DNA from: Bacteroidaceae bacterium
Lineage (GTDB): Bacteria; Bacteroidota; Bacteroidia; Bacteroidales; Bacteroidaceae
Assembly: GCA_017524545.1 (NCBI GenBank)
Contig: JAFXVN010000072.1
Coordinates: 124,001-188,000 of the forward strand
Direction: 5' to 3'
DNA: 64,000 nt
A program made the translations under genes and the position numbers. Under the pieces are notes generated by a model. The model made no database searches. It was not told the origin of the DNA and saw only the letters and a list, made by a program, of their open reading frames with translations. Of this stretch, positions 15,001 to 19,787 are shown piece by piece. Position 1 is the first letter of the stretch. Each line of letters starts with the position of its first letter.

Positions 15001-15598
15001 GATAGGCATGAAGTACACTCCGGCAAACGTGCAAATGTTCGGCGACCTCTCTATCCCGGAGACAGGCAAGGACAACCTGCACTGGCTCCACCGAGGCAAC
15101 GTCTATGGCGGCGGCACCGGCATCGGAACATACACGGATGGCACGGGAACGCACAACACCAGCTCCGCAGGCTCCGTCACCCACACCACGACAGTCACCG
15201 TCAACAATGGCATCACGGGCGAGTCTGGCACAGAGGCCGCTCCCGGCAACGTCATCTACCGTAACATCTACGGCGGCGGTTCGCTGGCCAGTGTGTCTCC
15301 TCCTGTCTGGAACGACATTCCTAACCCCGATGAAGCGACAGTGGGCAAGAAGTTCGTCAACACCCTCAACATCGCCGGCACGGTGGGCGCCCTTACGGAC
15401 TATGTCGAGAAGTATGGCGGTGAAGTCTATGGCGCAGGCCGAGGCGAACCGGACATAGAGAATGCCGCATACTTCGCAGTCTCCATCTGGACCAAGGTGA
15501 ACATCAAGGACGGCGCCAACATCAAGGGCAACGTCTTCGGCGGCGGCGACTCCGGCCCAGTCTTAAAGAATACCGAAGTAATCGTCGGCGCAGAATAA
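2..15598 (+). CDS. Giant YGGG-repeat protein (5' end outside window)
   Basis: The reading frame is open to the left edge, so the start codon and any signal peptide lie outside; about 5,200 residues are visible. The protein is a near-continuous run of short units of the type V-Y-G-G-G, then a few residues, then V-x-G-x-x-x-V-x-I-x-G-G-T, about 35-45 residues apart, with well over 100 YGGG/FGGG motifs. This pattern suits a secreted or surface parallel beta-helix or beta-roll; that is inference. One stretch (about 9240-9500) breaks the pattern with a helical, Ala/Lys/Glu-rich insert. The C-terminus ends within a repeat (motif NVFGGGDSG near the end) with no recognisable type IX sorting domain or LPXTG signal. 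Higher-order duplication of about 5.2 kb is visible. The gene is GC-rich compared with the island that follows. Similar giant proteins occur in gut Bacteroidales but have no known function. A terminator hairpin follows at 15638. The reality of the gene is certain; its role is unknown. Confidence 0.9.
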   Translation, partial: DLTVKGNTKVTGGVFGGGDMSAISPNTEYAAAHPEIKGDTKVTVQTTGERTITNVYGGGNTADVDGDATVTMTRGAVSQDVFGGGRGETTTVSGDVTVSIGPKAEEGHTLTIRNVYGGSALGAVNATKGAGYKVDPTDIDATAGKATTVNINGGTVSGSVFGGGLGQTSPSSIAAQNFTNTAVNMTGGTVRTAVYGGANVNGVLKGNATVTITGGTVGSAPGEGDPIADVVFGGGKGEPTLVNGDVTVEIGTMTPATPPASPTYTGTSSIYGNVYGGSALGNTNASKTGSDPMVFYTDGETAKATAVNLYAGTIYGNVFGGGLGQKNGVNGASSDIVSYVGGNVFVTLDGAKLDCTFTGAGDNRMTKTGQIFGANNLNGTPKGHVKVHVKRTIGTNKPTVDDTDAHNPIEFGDRPVAQTPAGTYAYDVAAVYGGGNQADYIPTKASGSAADKEEAFAEVLIEGCDKTSIEYVYGGGNAAAVPATRVTVLGTYIIDQLFGGGNGKSTETFTNPGADVGKYNNGESVYGTGVAETRLIGGNIHVVYGGSNTKGNVRGGTRMTMPENDGTGDYCENMNVKEIYGAGKSAEQDGGVTIILGCVKGMDYVYGGAMNANVKGGVDLVITSGHFKQIYGGNDTSGTIQGPITLTIEETGCEPINIEELYLGGKLAAYSVYGYYLDDTTLEPRTSLSDHTATAVGEPTSAFSETQWYADPQLNVVSCTNIGKVFGGGYQAALYGNPEVNINQVPGKYAVSNRIGTIGDVSGGGIYGGGSEADVYGSTKVNIGTESTTSFKSNVTDNPETDEDESHPYVRGAKVVGNVYGGGLAGNVVGSTQVNIGTVEYTTEGYEGVSITGNVFGGGEGETTKVTNNVEVNIGTGSTGNATITGDVYGGSALGSVNSSDNATATEGATTSVTLNKGTITGSVYGGGLGERNGVSGGTKDVVSNVYGEVTVTVNDGTVSQDVYGANNLNGSPRDDVSVVIAGGTITGNVYGGGNLAAYNDAENAGHTLSVTMSGGSATDVFGGGLGSSAVVNGNTSVTLSGGTVTNDVYGGGSEADVTGAVSVALNGGTVGRDAYGGGALAETNTVAISPGVYPATSVTLAGATVTRNVYGGGLGKLGVAAVLYTAGDAEVIAGTKTVGEVKTPAVSAVAADVLGPITVAVSNGTVSNVFGCNNVNGSPLGTVTVNVSGGKITNDVYGGGNQAAYTYAKTAAPQNLQVNISGGTMNNVYGGGLSADVAGGIDVNITGGTITNDVYGGGALANTNTANWDTVNDTWIGAKNPEGNTVHDTNVTLTGGTMGNVYGGALGAHEVPAVGEDSDPGYVPAVPAIEPNVYGDITVTVNKSDGTGTARFTRAFETHSYIGHYKDAKNVEQSKTVEGTVYTKGSVFGANNKEGTPKGNIQVTVWSTTPIDYAGSGPITHTYGIYEIQNVYGGGNLSAYVPTDGKTTKVDIHGCDRTSIQFVFGGGNAAAVPVTHVTIFGSYEIETVFGGGNGSQPVWSPAESKWVESPGATVETSNVSLKGGYLHSAFGGSYERGTVTDVNLDKSGTGGECALIVTDIFGGGKDADVEKDINLFISNCAGYSADLIGDNPEIAKVKNVYAGSYNARIFGNVTLTMTSGNFTNVFGGNHTSGFINGTITVNIEETRSCEPLIIENLYGGGNYAPYPGPGANYANPKITVNVKAATRIGKIYGGCNHADADGDVEVNINMIKGWWAGRTYTDEFGNTMNIPDSIGVIGDVYGGGNEGHVLGKVTVNIGTEKEVALVSEAQNDPETSAKPTHMEPKRTELVKEAEGGNPAIYQYVYDVLGAKIKGNVFGGCNQAHVKRRKVSGDAVPVVYAPNSGNTEVNISTADYSGTKNFEGVSIDKDAKGNGGSVYGGGYVGDVLGNTKVKMGGGYIFNGIFGGGYSGSVGTFERSKEAANIYGHTPHAGCIGKPISCEPGTGKCTVVVDSGQVGPIEVATLGMTRMTKGHGDPVPEGWIWGGGRGLVVDPADNPDMHFQAYVDSTDVTIGGTAFILESVIGGGEFGRVLGSTHVKIKDHCQIGVGAGKVKDGKPVRYTDGYDYGAGATINQFIDPTTTEVTPENKLTECSHYPFGRVVDGKTEYLPYDPYYDKYPLTHYTPGSTDNPSDGKTWIGLVFGGGSGYFPYEKSDGTGYEWCPSAGIVEGNTLVEISGGHILTNVYGGNEYTDVKGKATVRMTGGTVGLPRTLTQIANCPTTGYIFGAGKGDERSHFNQMNSVGSVEVDVSGGIIYGSIFGGAEEGHVTGDVVVNVSGGKIGTWGTSYVDGNVFGGGRGFGGTSLNAGNVGGSVAVNISGGTMLGSIYGGGRLASVGYDLVQLGEPGYGEMSSDPSHGNVTIDISGGTIGNNYEYAYEPADKTKMPQTLFDSSNRLMHTKGGNVFAGGMGRREKLGSTTDPVDYPGIDWRKFGNVKSTKLTIRGTAWIKGNVYGGGEFGAVTGSRAVLDDEDNPVNDASGNPISAGTEIIIKGGTIGMMMQSGVAPKEVTSSTTGSGDSRYTFGSVYGGGYGTEADAMELPYTTDVEKFGAYVNSNTYINMSGTAKVRASVYGGGEMACVKGNTYVDVSNGEIGIGEVRVTEGDKKDYVLFGSWKMGNVYGGGKGSTNAVCSGLVAGNSDVNISGGSVFHNVYGGGAYSSVGTYTLYTDETIPEYLKEFAPIGSPSGCADGTGTARVTITGGTIGINGWDNGMVNGSGRGDVAKPVDAFDPHDRLAWVNKSIVTIGNEGSESSYDAPQPQIKGSVYGGGENGHNFGDSEVHVYSGTIGTDASASYDNANVYGAGCGTDKYDSNNDGTNDSHNRSAGWVQGGSTVNIHGGRVLKSVYGGGSMASVSVKATMNISGGQVDGSVYGGSKGDINDNVLKAHAKATEVNVSGGVINGSVFGGGEYGIVENDVDVNMTGGTIGENLYGGGAMADTNTGNVTGGGGYKDNEDNSGKEIASTKTYTTHVSMMGGTVTNDVYGGALGKHGVPAVGEEDDPGYVAAVPAIEPIVYGDVLVELNGKTTGSGESVSVTRVADNAKGCIVSKVFGCNDLEGTPKGHVKVHVFATQNAGTGTISAKIAPASYEPVRGLSEKYADYLKRLIAVAKPGGTLLDVRLDAAVISAAETIYETYKDRDDASLTADEKSDITNAAQNINNEMMKLHDFDVDAVYGGGDLAEYNPNDPDDNTEVIIEGCGVTSIDQVYGGGNAAPVPATDLKVESVFIINELFGGGNGLDNYQKNGTWYQNPGANVGYHDFRHYVEEGETGYNDATHGTGKNDANAYKAILNDDADTPEERETSTYRYGRGEAKTTITGGHIHVVYGGSNNRGNISTMALSQYQKAGGCALVTDRTYGGSKDAEMDGEARVVLDCVENTGDFFGGSMNSDIHNNVTLNITNGTFGRIFGGNDKTGSIDGIITINIEERGCTPIEIGELYGGGFYAPYSVYGYKKKGDGKYETIEEDDPTGEKDGEGKIKKIYSRIPLKAGDTGARDVPNRDPHINIISATSIGAIYGGGYKAKMVGSPHINVNMTTGRILATYKDKDDSYATKYTVADDGSGDWVIPIGTIGNIYGGGNMADVIGNTYVEIGTGKRSHNVTGAEETITPARNAANISGMVFGGGKLGHVGDFTFDDDDSNDIPDGKPVSCAEGTGTCTVTVSNGSIGPDNMQMTSVGGPDDTGHVFGGGQGTADLYYDDTSGMSDAEKQTAIAALGDDDLAAKIKAVDNLAYVNNTEVTIDGTAFVKASVYGGGFDGHVLGDTHVIIDGDCQIGNGDGVNRPYTSAEWEDSRLIPQTGDPASVTTLAASHTNSLPECASWPYTSPYAPHDKFALFESGGKMYYDESHTKDAEGGSYSASDGHTFYGNVFAGGSGYYPYAPGKWLHKAGWVEGNTLLEIKGGHILTNVYGGNEMTNVGDSLLSADKGKCTIRMTGGTLGVPRTLAQIDAHPVTCYLFGAGKGDQIVAFNTETNVKEVDVEITGGRIYGSVFGGGEDGHVLGNVKMTIGNNDGTGPAIGTWGTSYVDGNVFGGGRGFSGNALTAGNVGGCIDLDIKGGTMLGSIYGGGRLGSVGYGLYAPEDDNYGKMRANANNDAGDEAAYYATKGRGHININISGGTIGNDTEYKFNPSADDKLKMPKTLFDASTNRLLHTKGGNVFAGGMGRRTDLAGGEISNWTQLGNAKSTTLTITGGTIKSNVYGGGEFGAVTSGETSEGGTTTITIDNVTIGTQIKDSEGAVKYTFGSVFGGGYGTEDKIDGITEHSQVNLLGALVTGNTTVSMNSGHVWASVLGGGELAAVGGNTNVTISGGEIGKNEVYSTTEPYYEDDSPNPGYVKYGSSTMGNVYGGGMGKSTHTLLGVVKGNTNVTINPGAEEGEPFIYHNVYGGGALGSVGSFNFSDGKTGNMANIPKGIPYHWDANTGVATVNIKGGTIGISGRDNGMVNGSSRGDVAKPVPTDMEAIPVVHKVNKDPYDKMAWVEQSIVNIGENATTGPHIKGSVYGGGENGHVFTHATVNVKSGTIGIVDEADTWFDFGDDEINKEAWVTRGNVYGAGCGTDTYKGDDGKEYHNAWAGCVIGNADVNISGGWVAQNVYGGGSMGSVGRVKNQPSMLDQQHRDATKGFAFSWPAIVEYQDLTAEDPVERTHHTGKTTVNITGGRIGTTGSDNGDIFGGSRGEAGDRYVFAEFSNTRETEVNINYTGGTPTDAVGLGIIENYDKEEKANKFSLRVRDGVNAICGSVYGGAENGHVNGDTKVTLTSGLIGHSVYGGGKGKGEYIRRSDSDTVPSLTAGKVYGNTEVIVEGGHVVRSIYGGGNLGSVGKGNYAGGRDDFYPDGYGEKLTGEDLWTPSASYNPDEPIVEEDGPSKNVPESMADYFLGSGRTDVKVKAGVVGFMLTGGTYVKLIDGSETTYSGFGEKSKLIKVCTKDNLPTGNVFGGCRGVAAPEALDTISNLAFFQGYVNQTAVTIGDGALANGPRIYGSVYGGGQDGHVRRGTNVTVNKGEIGMKYTPANVQMFGDLSIPETGKDNLHWLHRGNVYGGGTGIGTYTDGTGTHNTSSAGSVTHTTTVTVNNGITGESGTEAAPGNVIYRNIYGGGSLASVSPPVWNDIPNPDEATVGKKFVNTLNIAGTVGALTDYVEKYGGEVYGAGRGEPDIENAAYFAVSIWTKVNIKDGANIKGNVFGGGDSGPVLKNTEVIVGAE

Positions 15599-15637
15599 CC
15601 GCCAGCCCCAACAGCCTCTGTAGCTCCCTAATAACGC

Positions 15638-15678
15638 AAATGCCCGCGTCACAAGGAAAACCTTGCACGCGGGCATTT
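15638..15678 (+). terminator. Intrinsic terminator after the giant gene
   Basis: A perfect 12-bp inverted repeat (AAATGCCCGCGT at 15638-15649 with its complement at 15667-15678) has a smaller CAAGG/CCTTG stem inside its loop and ends in a T run. It lies 40 bases after the giant gene's stop. Confidence 0.85.
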
Positions 15679-15781
15679 TACATATAATGTATCACAAAGC
15701 CACGATATAAACCTCCCCATAACACGCCATAAAACTCTTCCAAGCCCGCCATAAAACTCTTTCAGGCACGTTATATAATTA

Positions 15782-15865
15782 TTTTCAAGGCGTGAAAATA
15801 TATTTTCAAGCTTTGAAAATATATTATCAAGCCTTGAAAATATATTTCCAAACCTTGAAAATAGT
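15782..15865. repeat. Four 21-bp palindromic repeats (TTTTCAAG-CTTGAAAA)
   Basis: Four units begin at 15782, 15803, 15824 and 15845, each close to TTTTCAAGGCTTGAAAA followed by TATA. Every unit is itself an imperfect palindrome. Because 21 is divisible by three, the minus strand reads as a heptapeptide repeat close to I-Y-F-Q-x-L-K. Just upstream, a looser direct repeat (ATAAAACTCTT twice, 15730-15761) adds to the repetitive nature. The rest of the 15599-16003 gap holds only the terminator before and a promoter after; no supported gene is seen in it. Confidence 0.75.
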
Positions 15866-15991
15866 TTGTAAGCACGCTCTGCGACGTTTTATAACATCCC
15901 CTGAGAGTTTTTACAGCACGCTCTGTTAGTTTTTTTCGCTTGTTTCTTCTTGTTTTTTGACCATATCCGCATTTGTTACGATTATTTTTAG

Positions 15992-15999
15992 TATCTTTG
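15992..15999 (+). promoter_or_regulatory. -7 box TATCTTTG, almost touching the start codon
   Basis: TATCTTTG fits the Bacteroidetes -7 consensus TAnnTTTG. The ATG of the next gene begins only five bases after the box, about where transcription would start, so the message may be leaderless or translation may begin at a later codon. Confidence 0.6.
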
Positions 16000-16003
16000 C
16001 CGA

Positions 16004-17458
16004 ATGATGACAATAGAAGAAATACAAGTTCACAAAGAAAGCCAGACATTCGAGTGCAAGAGCATTCAGATTGACCCCAAGGCGTTAGCAATACCCATCG
16101 TGGCAATGGCTAATGCAGATGGTGGTGTGCTTGCCATTGGCGTTTCGGACAAGACGCGAAGAATCGAAGGCATCAACGGGAATGAAGAACGGCTGAATGA
16201 GCTGCTTCGAGTTCCTTTTGACTTCTGCAATCCGTCTGTCAAAGTCAGAAGCGAGTATCTGCCTTGCACGGATTATAATGGCAATGAGAACCGCATTCTG
16301 CTTATGCACATTCCTGCAAGCGGTCAACTCCATACCAACCAGGCAGACGAATGCTTCATGCGTGTAGGCGACAAAAGCAAGAAACTCAACTTCGACGAGC
16401 GTATGCAGCTACTCTATGACAAAGGCGAACGCTACTACGAGGACAAGGATGTTTACGGTGCCACCGTCGATGATATAGACATGAATCTTGTCAATGACTA
16501 TGTGAATGTCATTGGCTATGGAAAGTCTGGCATGGAGTATCTGCGAGAGAACAACGACTTTGTCATAGAGGCAGATGGGAAGCAGAAGATAAGCACTGCC
16601 TGCATCCTTCTCTTCGGCAAGAATCCGCAGCGTTTCTTCCCTCGTGCCCGCACTCGCTTCATCCGCTACGAAGGAAAAGAAGAAAGGGTAGGCAAGGAAA
16701 TGAATGTCGTCAAGGACGTGACATTCGAGGGAGCCATCCTTCAGCAAGTCCGAAGCACGATTGACTATTTGGAGACACAGGTTCGCGAGCATTCTTTCCT
16801 TGGTGAGCATGGGCAATTTGTCAACCGCCGCAACTACTCAAAGTATGCCATACAAGAGATGGTGGTCAATAGCTGCTGCCACAGGGCTTACAACATCAAG
16901 GGAACAGAGATACAGATAAAGATGTTCGATGACCGCCTTGTCTTCGAGACTCCAGGCGATTTGCCCGGACTGGTGCGGCCAGACAACATCCGCCACACCC
17001 ATTTCTCCCGCAATCCCAAGATTGCCCAGTATCTCAAAGCATACAAGTATGTCAAAGAATTTGGCGAGGGCATCGACCGTATCTGCAATGAGTTGGAAAC
17101 AAAAGGCTGCGCCATCCCATCATTCCATGCCGAAGCATTCATTCTAAAGGCAACATTGAAGGCAGAATGGACGACCGAAAATGAGTTCGACCGCCCAAGT
17201 ACCGCAAAAGAAGAACTGGGTACTACCCAGAAAACTACCCAGAAAACTACCCAGAAGATTTCCGTAGTTCAACAAAAAATAGTCAATTGTATTATTGTCC
17301 AACCAACAATAAGCCGTAAAGAACTTGCTATTCAAGTTGGGGATATAACAGAGGACGGTATCAAATATCATCTCAAAAAACTTCAACAACTTGGGATTAT
17401 TATCCGTATAGGAGCTGATAATGGTGGACATTGGGAGGTTGGAAGTCTGAGCGTATGA
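16004..17458 (+). CDS. AlbA_2 (Schlafen-like) / RecG-like HATPase / winged-helix protein
   Basis: This 484-residue protein has the order typical of the family often labelled ATP-dependent helicase RecG-like or putative DNA-binding protein. An AlbA_2 domain fills about residues 1-120 (E-x-K near residue 16 and the ANADGG-x-L-x-I-G-V signature). A middle section leads to a HATPase_c_4-like region around 280-385 (E-M-V-V-N, H-R, G-E-G-I-D-R). A C-terminal winged helix follows (about 420-480). ATPase and winged helix are joined by three exact 12-bp tandem repeats (17223-17257) encoding T-T-Q-K units, a likely length-variable hinge. The family is common beside defense genes and phage islands and probably acts in transcription control or nucleic-acid sensing; no reaction is established. 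The ATG pair at 16004/16007 is the first start after the promoter box. A helical unknown gene follows 14 bases later in the same direction. Confidence 0.8.
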   Translation: MMTIEEIQVHKESQTFECKSIQIDPKALAIPIVAMANADGGVLAIGVSDKTRRIEGINGNEERLNELLRVPFDFCNPSVKVRSEYLPCTDYNGNENRILLMHIPASGQLHTNQADECFMRVGDKSKKLNFDERMQLLYDKGERYYEDKDVYGATVDDIDMNLVNDYVNVIGYGKSGMEYLRENNDFVIEADGKQKISTACILLFGKNPQRFFPRARTRFIRYEGKEERVGKEMNVVKDVTFEGAILQQVRSTIDYLETQVREHSFLGEHGQFVNRRNYSKYAIQEMVVNSCCHRAYNIKGTEIQIKMFDDRLVFETPGDLPGLVRPDNIRHTHFSRNPKIAQYLKAYKYVKEFGEGIDRICNELETKGCAIPSFHAEAFILKATLKAEWTTENEFDRPSTAKEELGTTQKTTQKTTQKISVVQQKIVNCIIVQPTISRKELAIQVGDITEDGIKYHLKKLQQLGIIIRIGADNGGHWEVGSLSV

Positions 17459-17472
17459 AAGATTGATTGCCA

Positions 17473-18369
17473 ATGGAGACATTATCACATTTCAGAACGA
17501 TAGAGGAACTGGTCAAGATGCTTGACAGAGAGAAAGTGCTGTTTCGCGATATGTTTGAGCGGCGCAAATCATTGTCTTATCGCACAGACTTTGCCCTTGA
17601 GATTGTTGACTACAAACGTGAGCGTGTGCAGTATCTGATAGAGCATGGGGTGATTCATGAGAATGGTGACTTTTTAGAGATGGAAGATGTGTATGTGCAG
17701 TTCTTTGAGGAAGTTCTCGACATGAATGAGGAAATAAGCGTAGCTAGTGTGAGGGAACATATCAATGCCTTGAAAGAGAGCATTGGATATTACCTTGAAG
17801 AAACGAATGAGCATCGCAAGACTCAATACCAAGGTAATGTGCGTAAGATGTTACGTCGTATTGGGTTGAGAACCTTAAAGAATGTAATAGACCTGAAACG
17901 CAATGTGGACGTTGCCTATAAACAGGAACCTAACTACAAAATAAAGAAAACGCGACTTGAGAATCTTGATGAGAAGCGAAAAGGTATCAAACAGTTGATT
18001 GCAGAGTGCGAGAAAATGATGGATGGAGAGGTGGTGTTCTTCAAGATGGCTACTGATCCGGAGATGCAGCGTACAACGATGGATGTACGTAATGATTTCA
18101 CGGAGGCCGACCACAACCTGCTTGAGATAGAACATCAGATTATTGACTATATCAACCAGATTGAGTTGCAGAGTCAGCTATTGAAGAAGATACGCCGGTT
18201 GAAATACATGAAAGACCAACTTAAAATCATCAAAGAAGAGTTCTATCCAGCAAAACTCAGCAGAGAACCAAAGACACGATTCTCGGTATGTCGCAAGGCA
18301 GTTTCAGACTATAAGAAACTGAAGCCGATAATTGACTGTTCAAAAATCCAAACTGTTCTCTTTGAGTAA
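17473..18369 (+). CDS. Helical protein of unknown function, faintly kleisin-like
   Basis: The 298-residue product begins best at the ATG at 17473; a TTG six bases upstream is less likely. The sequence is charged and almost entirely helical. It opens with a winged-helix-like section (about 20-90) and continues with long coiled-coil-forming stretches rich in Lys, Glu and Arg. This layout vaguely resembles the kleisin subunits of MukBEF/Wadjet-type SMC complexes (MukF, JetA). No SMC ATPase, MukE-like or Toprim partner follows, so it would be an orphan or the remnant of a lost operon. The resemblance is an impression from composition and order of helices, not a motif match. It probably shares a transcript with the AlbA_2 gene just upstream. 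Confidence 0.55.
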   Translation: METLSHFRTIEELVKMLDREKVLFRDMFERRKSLSYRTDFALEIVDYKRERVQYLIEHGVIHENGDFLEMEDVYVQFFEEVLDMNEEISVASVREHINALKESIGYYLEETNEHRKTQYQGNVRKMLRRIGLRTLKNVIDLKRNVDVAYKQEPNYKIKKTRLENLDEKRKGIKQLIAECEKMMDGEVVFFKMATDPEMQRTTMDVRNDFTEADHNLLEIEHQIIDYINQIELQSQLLKKIRRLKYMKDQLKIIKEEFYPAKLSREPKTRFSVCRKAVSDYKKLKPIIDCSKIQTVLFE

Positions 18370-18843
18370 GAAGTCGAAAAGACCGATTGTGAGTATTCCC
18401 TCCTCGTTTCGACGAGGCATAATGTGGTCTTTCACAATAATCACCTTTTTGAAAAAGGTAATGGTTTAAATCCTTTTACACAAGACTTACATTAAAAAAC
18501 TGCCAATTATGGCGAATTTTTAATAAACCAGCGCAGATTCTTTATGGCTATCACACATGTCAGTTTGAGCTGTAAGCCCTAAAAAATCGAGTTATAGCTC
18601 AATTTCTGCCACAATTGGCGTCTTTGTAATATCGGCTCTTTTCTGCGCACGACGAATATCTGTCAATGCTGGCAGCTTTTAGTCGTGACGGAGCCAGGTG
18701 ATTCTTTACACATATTTATGTTTAGCGTAAATGTCGTGTCATTATAGAACCATATAAGATGGATGTTTTGATAAAAACATCTATTTTTAGTCAAGAAACG
18801 CCAATAATCTACAGGAGGGCAAATAATTCTCGAAGAAAAACCT
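18370..18843. other. Gene-poor 470-base gap with nested inverted repeats
   Basis: No supported reading frame is seen. The stretch begins with hairpin-forming sequence (AAAGACC ... GGTCTTT enclosing CCTCG ... CGAGG, about 18380-18432, then the palindrome ACCTTTTTGAAAAAGGT near 18447) that can end transcription of the upstream gene. Further on, GCCAATT at 18502-18508 can pair with AATTGGC at 18613-18619, and inside that arm TTGAGCT at 18565-18571 pairs with AGCTCAA at 18596-18602. This could be a small structured RNA or decayed DNA. Confidence 0.4.
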
Positions 18844-18851
18844 TATCTTTG
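18844..18851 (+). promoter_or_regulatory. -7 box TATCTTTG before the XRE regulator
   Basis: It is a good TAnnTTTG match, 23 bases before the preferred ATG of the XRE gene. Confidence 0.6.
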
Positions 18852-18874
18852 TAGCTGAAATCAATGTGGACCCA

Positions 18875-19096
18875 ATGGAGCGTAAACTTTTGAACAGAAT
18901 AAGAGTCGTTCTTGCAGAGAAGGACATGAGCAACAAGCATCTTGCCGAGTTGCTTGGCAAAGACCCTGCTGTCGTATCTAAATGGGTGACGAACACCAAC
19001 CAGCCAAGCCTTGAAACCCTCATTGCAATAGCCAATGCACTTGAAGTGCCTGTACAGGAGTTGGTGAGACAGGAAGAATTCAATCAAGAGAAATAA
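18875..19096 (+). CDS. Small XRE-family HTH regulator
   Basis: This is a single Cro/C1-type helix-turn-helix of 73 residues starting from the ATG at 18875; a GTG at 18866 is in frame. The recognition region reads L-A-E-L-L-G-K-D-P-A-V-V-S-K-W, followed by the usual P-S-L-E-T-L and a Leu-rich helix. No ligand or dimerization domain is attached. The stop is only five bases before the reduced AlbA_2 gene, so the two form an operon and the regulator probably controls it. Confidence 0.85.
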   Translation: MERKLLNRIRVVLAEKDMSNKHLAELLGKDPAVVSKWVTNTNQPSLETLIAIANALEVPVQELVRQEEFNQEK

Positions 19097-19101
19097 GTCG
19101 A

Positions 19102-19710
19102 ATGATAACAAAAGACGAAATACAAGAACTGCTGCATAGCACGGAAACCTATCGTGTGGAGCGAACCACGTCAACTGACGAACGAAGCAAGAGCAGAGGA
19201 CAAGCTCGCTTGGACTATGCCTTGCAAGGAGGAAGAAGGCGAGAGCCAGCAGGTGACATGGATAAGTTCCAAGAGGCTATCTGTGCCTTTGCTAATGACC
19301 TGTCTGGTTCGCATACGAAGGGCTATCTGATACTGAGGGCTTACGACAATGGCGGTAATGTTGGCGGTAAAGTTGGCGGTAAAAATGGCGGTGATAATGT
19401 CCCCAGTTTGTCCCCAGCTTGTCCCCAGCTTTGTCCCCAGTTCTGTCCCCAGCTTTGTCCCCAGTTGAGCGAAGTGCAGTTGAAGAAGATGGTGTCTGTA
19501 ATTGACTACTTGTTTAGGGCTTCTGGCTCTATCACAGAGTTGATGGATTGTGCTGGTGAGAAAAACAAAAGCAGGTTCCGTCAGACAATCCTTAAGCCCC
19601 TCGTTGATACAGGCTTGGTTGAACCGACGATAAAGGATGTTCCAAACAATCCGAAACAGAAATATGCGCTAACTGATAATGGTAGAGAAAAGCTTCAAAC
19701 TATATCGTAG
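19102..19710 (+). CDS. Reduced AlbA_2 protein: N-terminal piece joined to winged helix
   Basis: The 202-residue product starts like full-size AlbA_2 proteins (L-L-H-S-T-E-T-Y-R-V-E-R) but differs in two ways. A basic insert of about 26 residues lies between T-S-T and G-D-M-D-K-F-Q-E-A. The family's middle and ATPase parts are missing: after A-Y-D-N-G the frame runs straight into a hinge of tandem repeats (19351-19464), made of G-G-K/N units and then C-P-Q-L/F units, followed by a winged-helix end (about 130-202). It looks like an internal deletion that joined the N-terminal domain to the hinge. The frame is intact, so it may be a functional mini-regulator or an early pseudogene. Confidence 0.7.
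   Translation: MITKDEIQELLHSTETYRVERTTSTDERSKSRGQARLDYALQGGRRREPAGDMDKFQEAICAFANDLSGSHTKGYLILRAYDNGGNVGGKVGGKNGGDNVPSLSPACPQLCPQFCPQLCPQLSEVQLKKMVSVIDYLFRASGSITELMDCAGEKNKSRFRQTILKPLVDTGLVEPTIKDVPNNPKQKYALTDNGREKLQTIS
19351..19464. repeat. Two adjacent short tandem arrays inside the reduced AlbA_2 gene
   Basis: First come about four copies of a 12-base unit close to TTGGCGGTAAAG (to about 19395). These are followed by six copies of TGTCCCCAG with 2-4 variable bases between them. Arrays like this can gain or lose units by slippage and so change the hinge. Confidence 0.75.
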
Positions 19711-19745
19711 CAAGATAAGATATTATTAGGAATGACGCAGAAACG

Positions 19746-19769
19746 TTGCATAGTTACTTCCTACCTTTG
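19746..19769 (+). promoter_or_regulatory. Promoter of the WG-ATPase-hsd operon
   Basis: TACCTTTG at 19762-19769 is the -7 box. TTGCAT lies 10 bases upstream of it, and the same arrangement with many shared flanking bases recurs before hsdR (27576-27599). Confidence 0.65.
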
Positions 19770-19787
19770 CATCAGAATTCGAAAGAT

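Noticed and set aside
15782..15865. CRISPR-like array
   Set aside because: Units are contiguous 21-bp palindromes without unique spacers and no cas gene is near.
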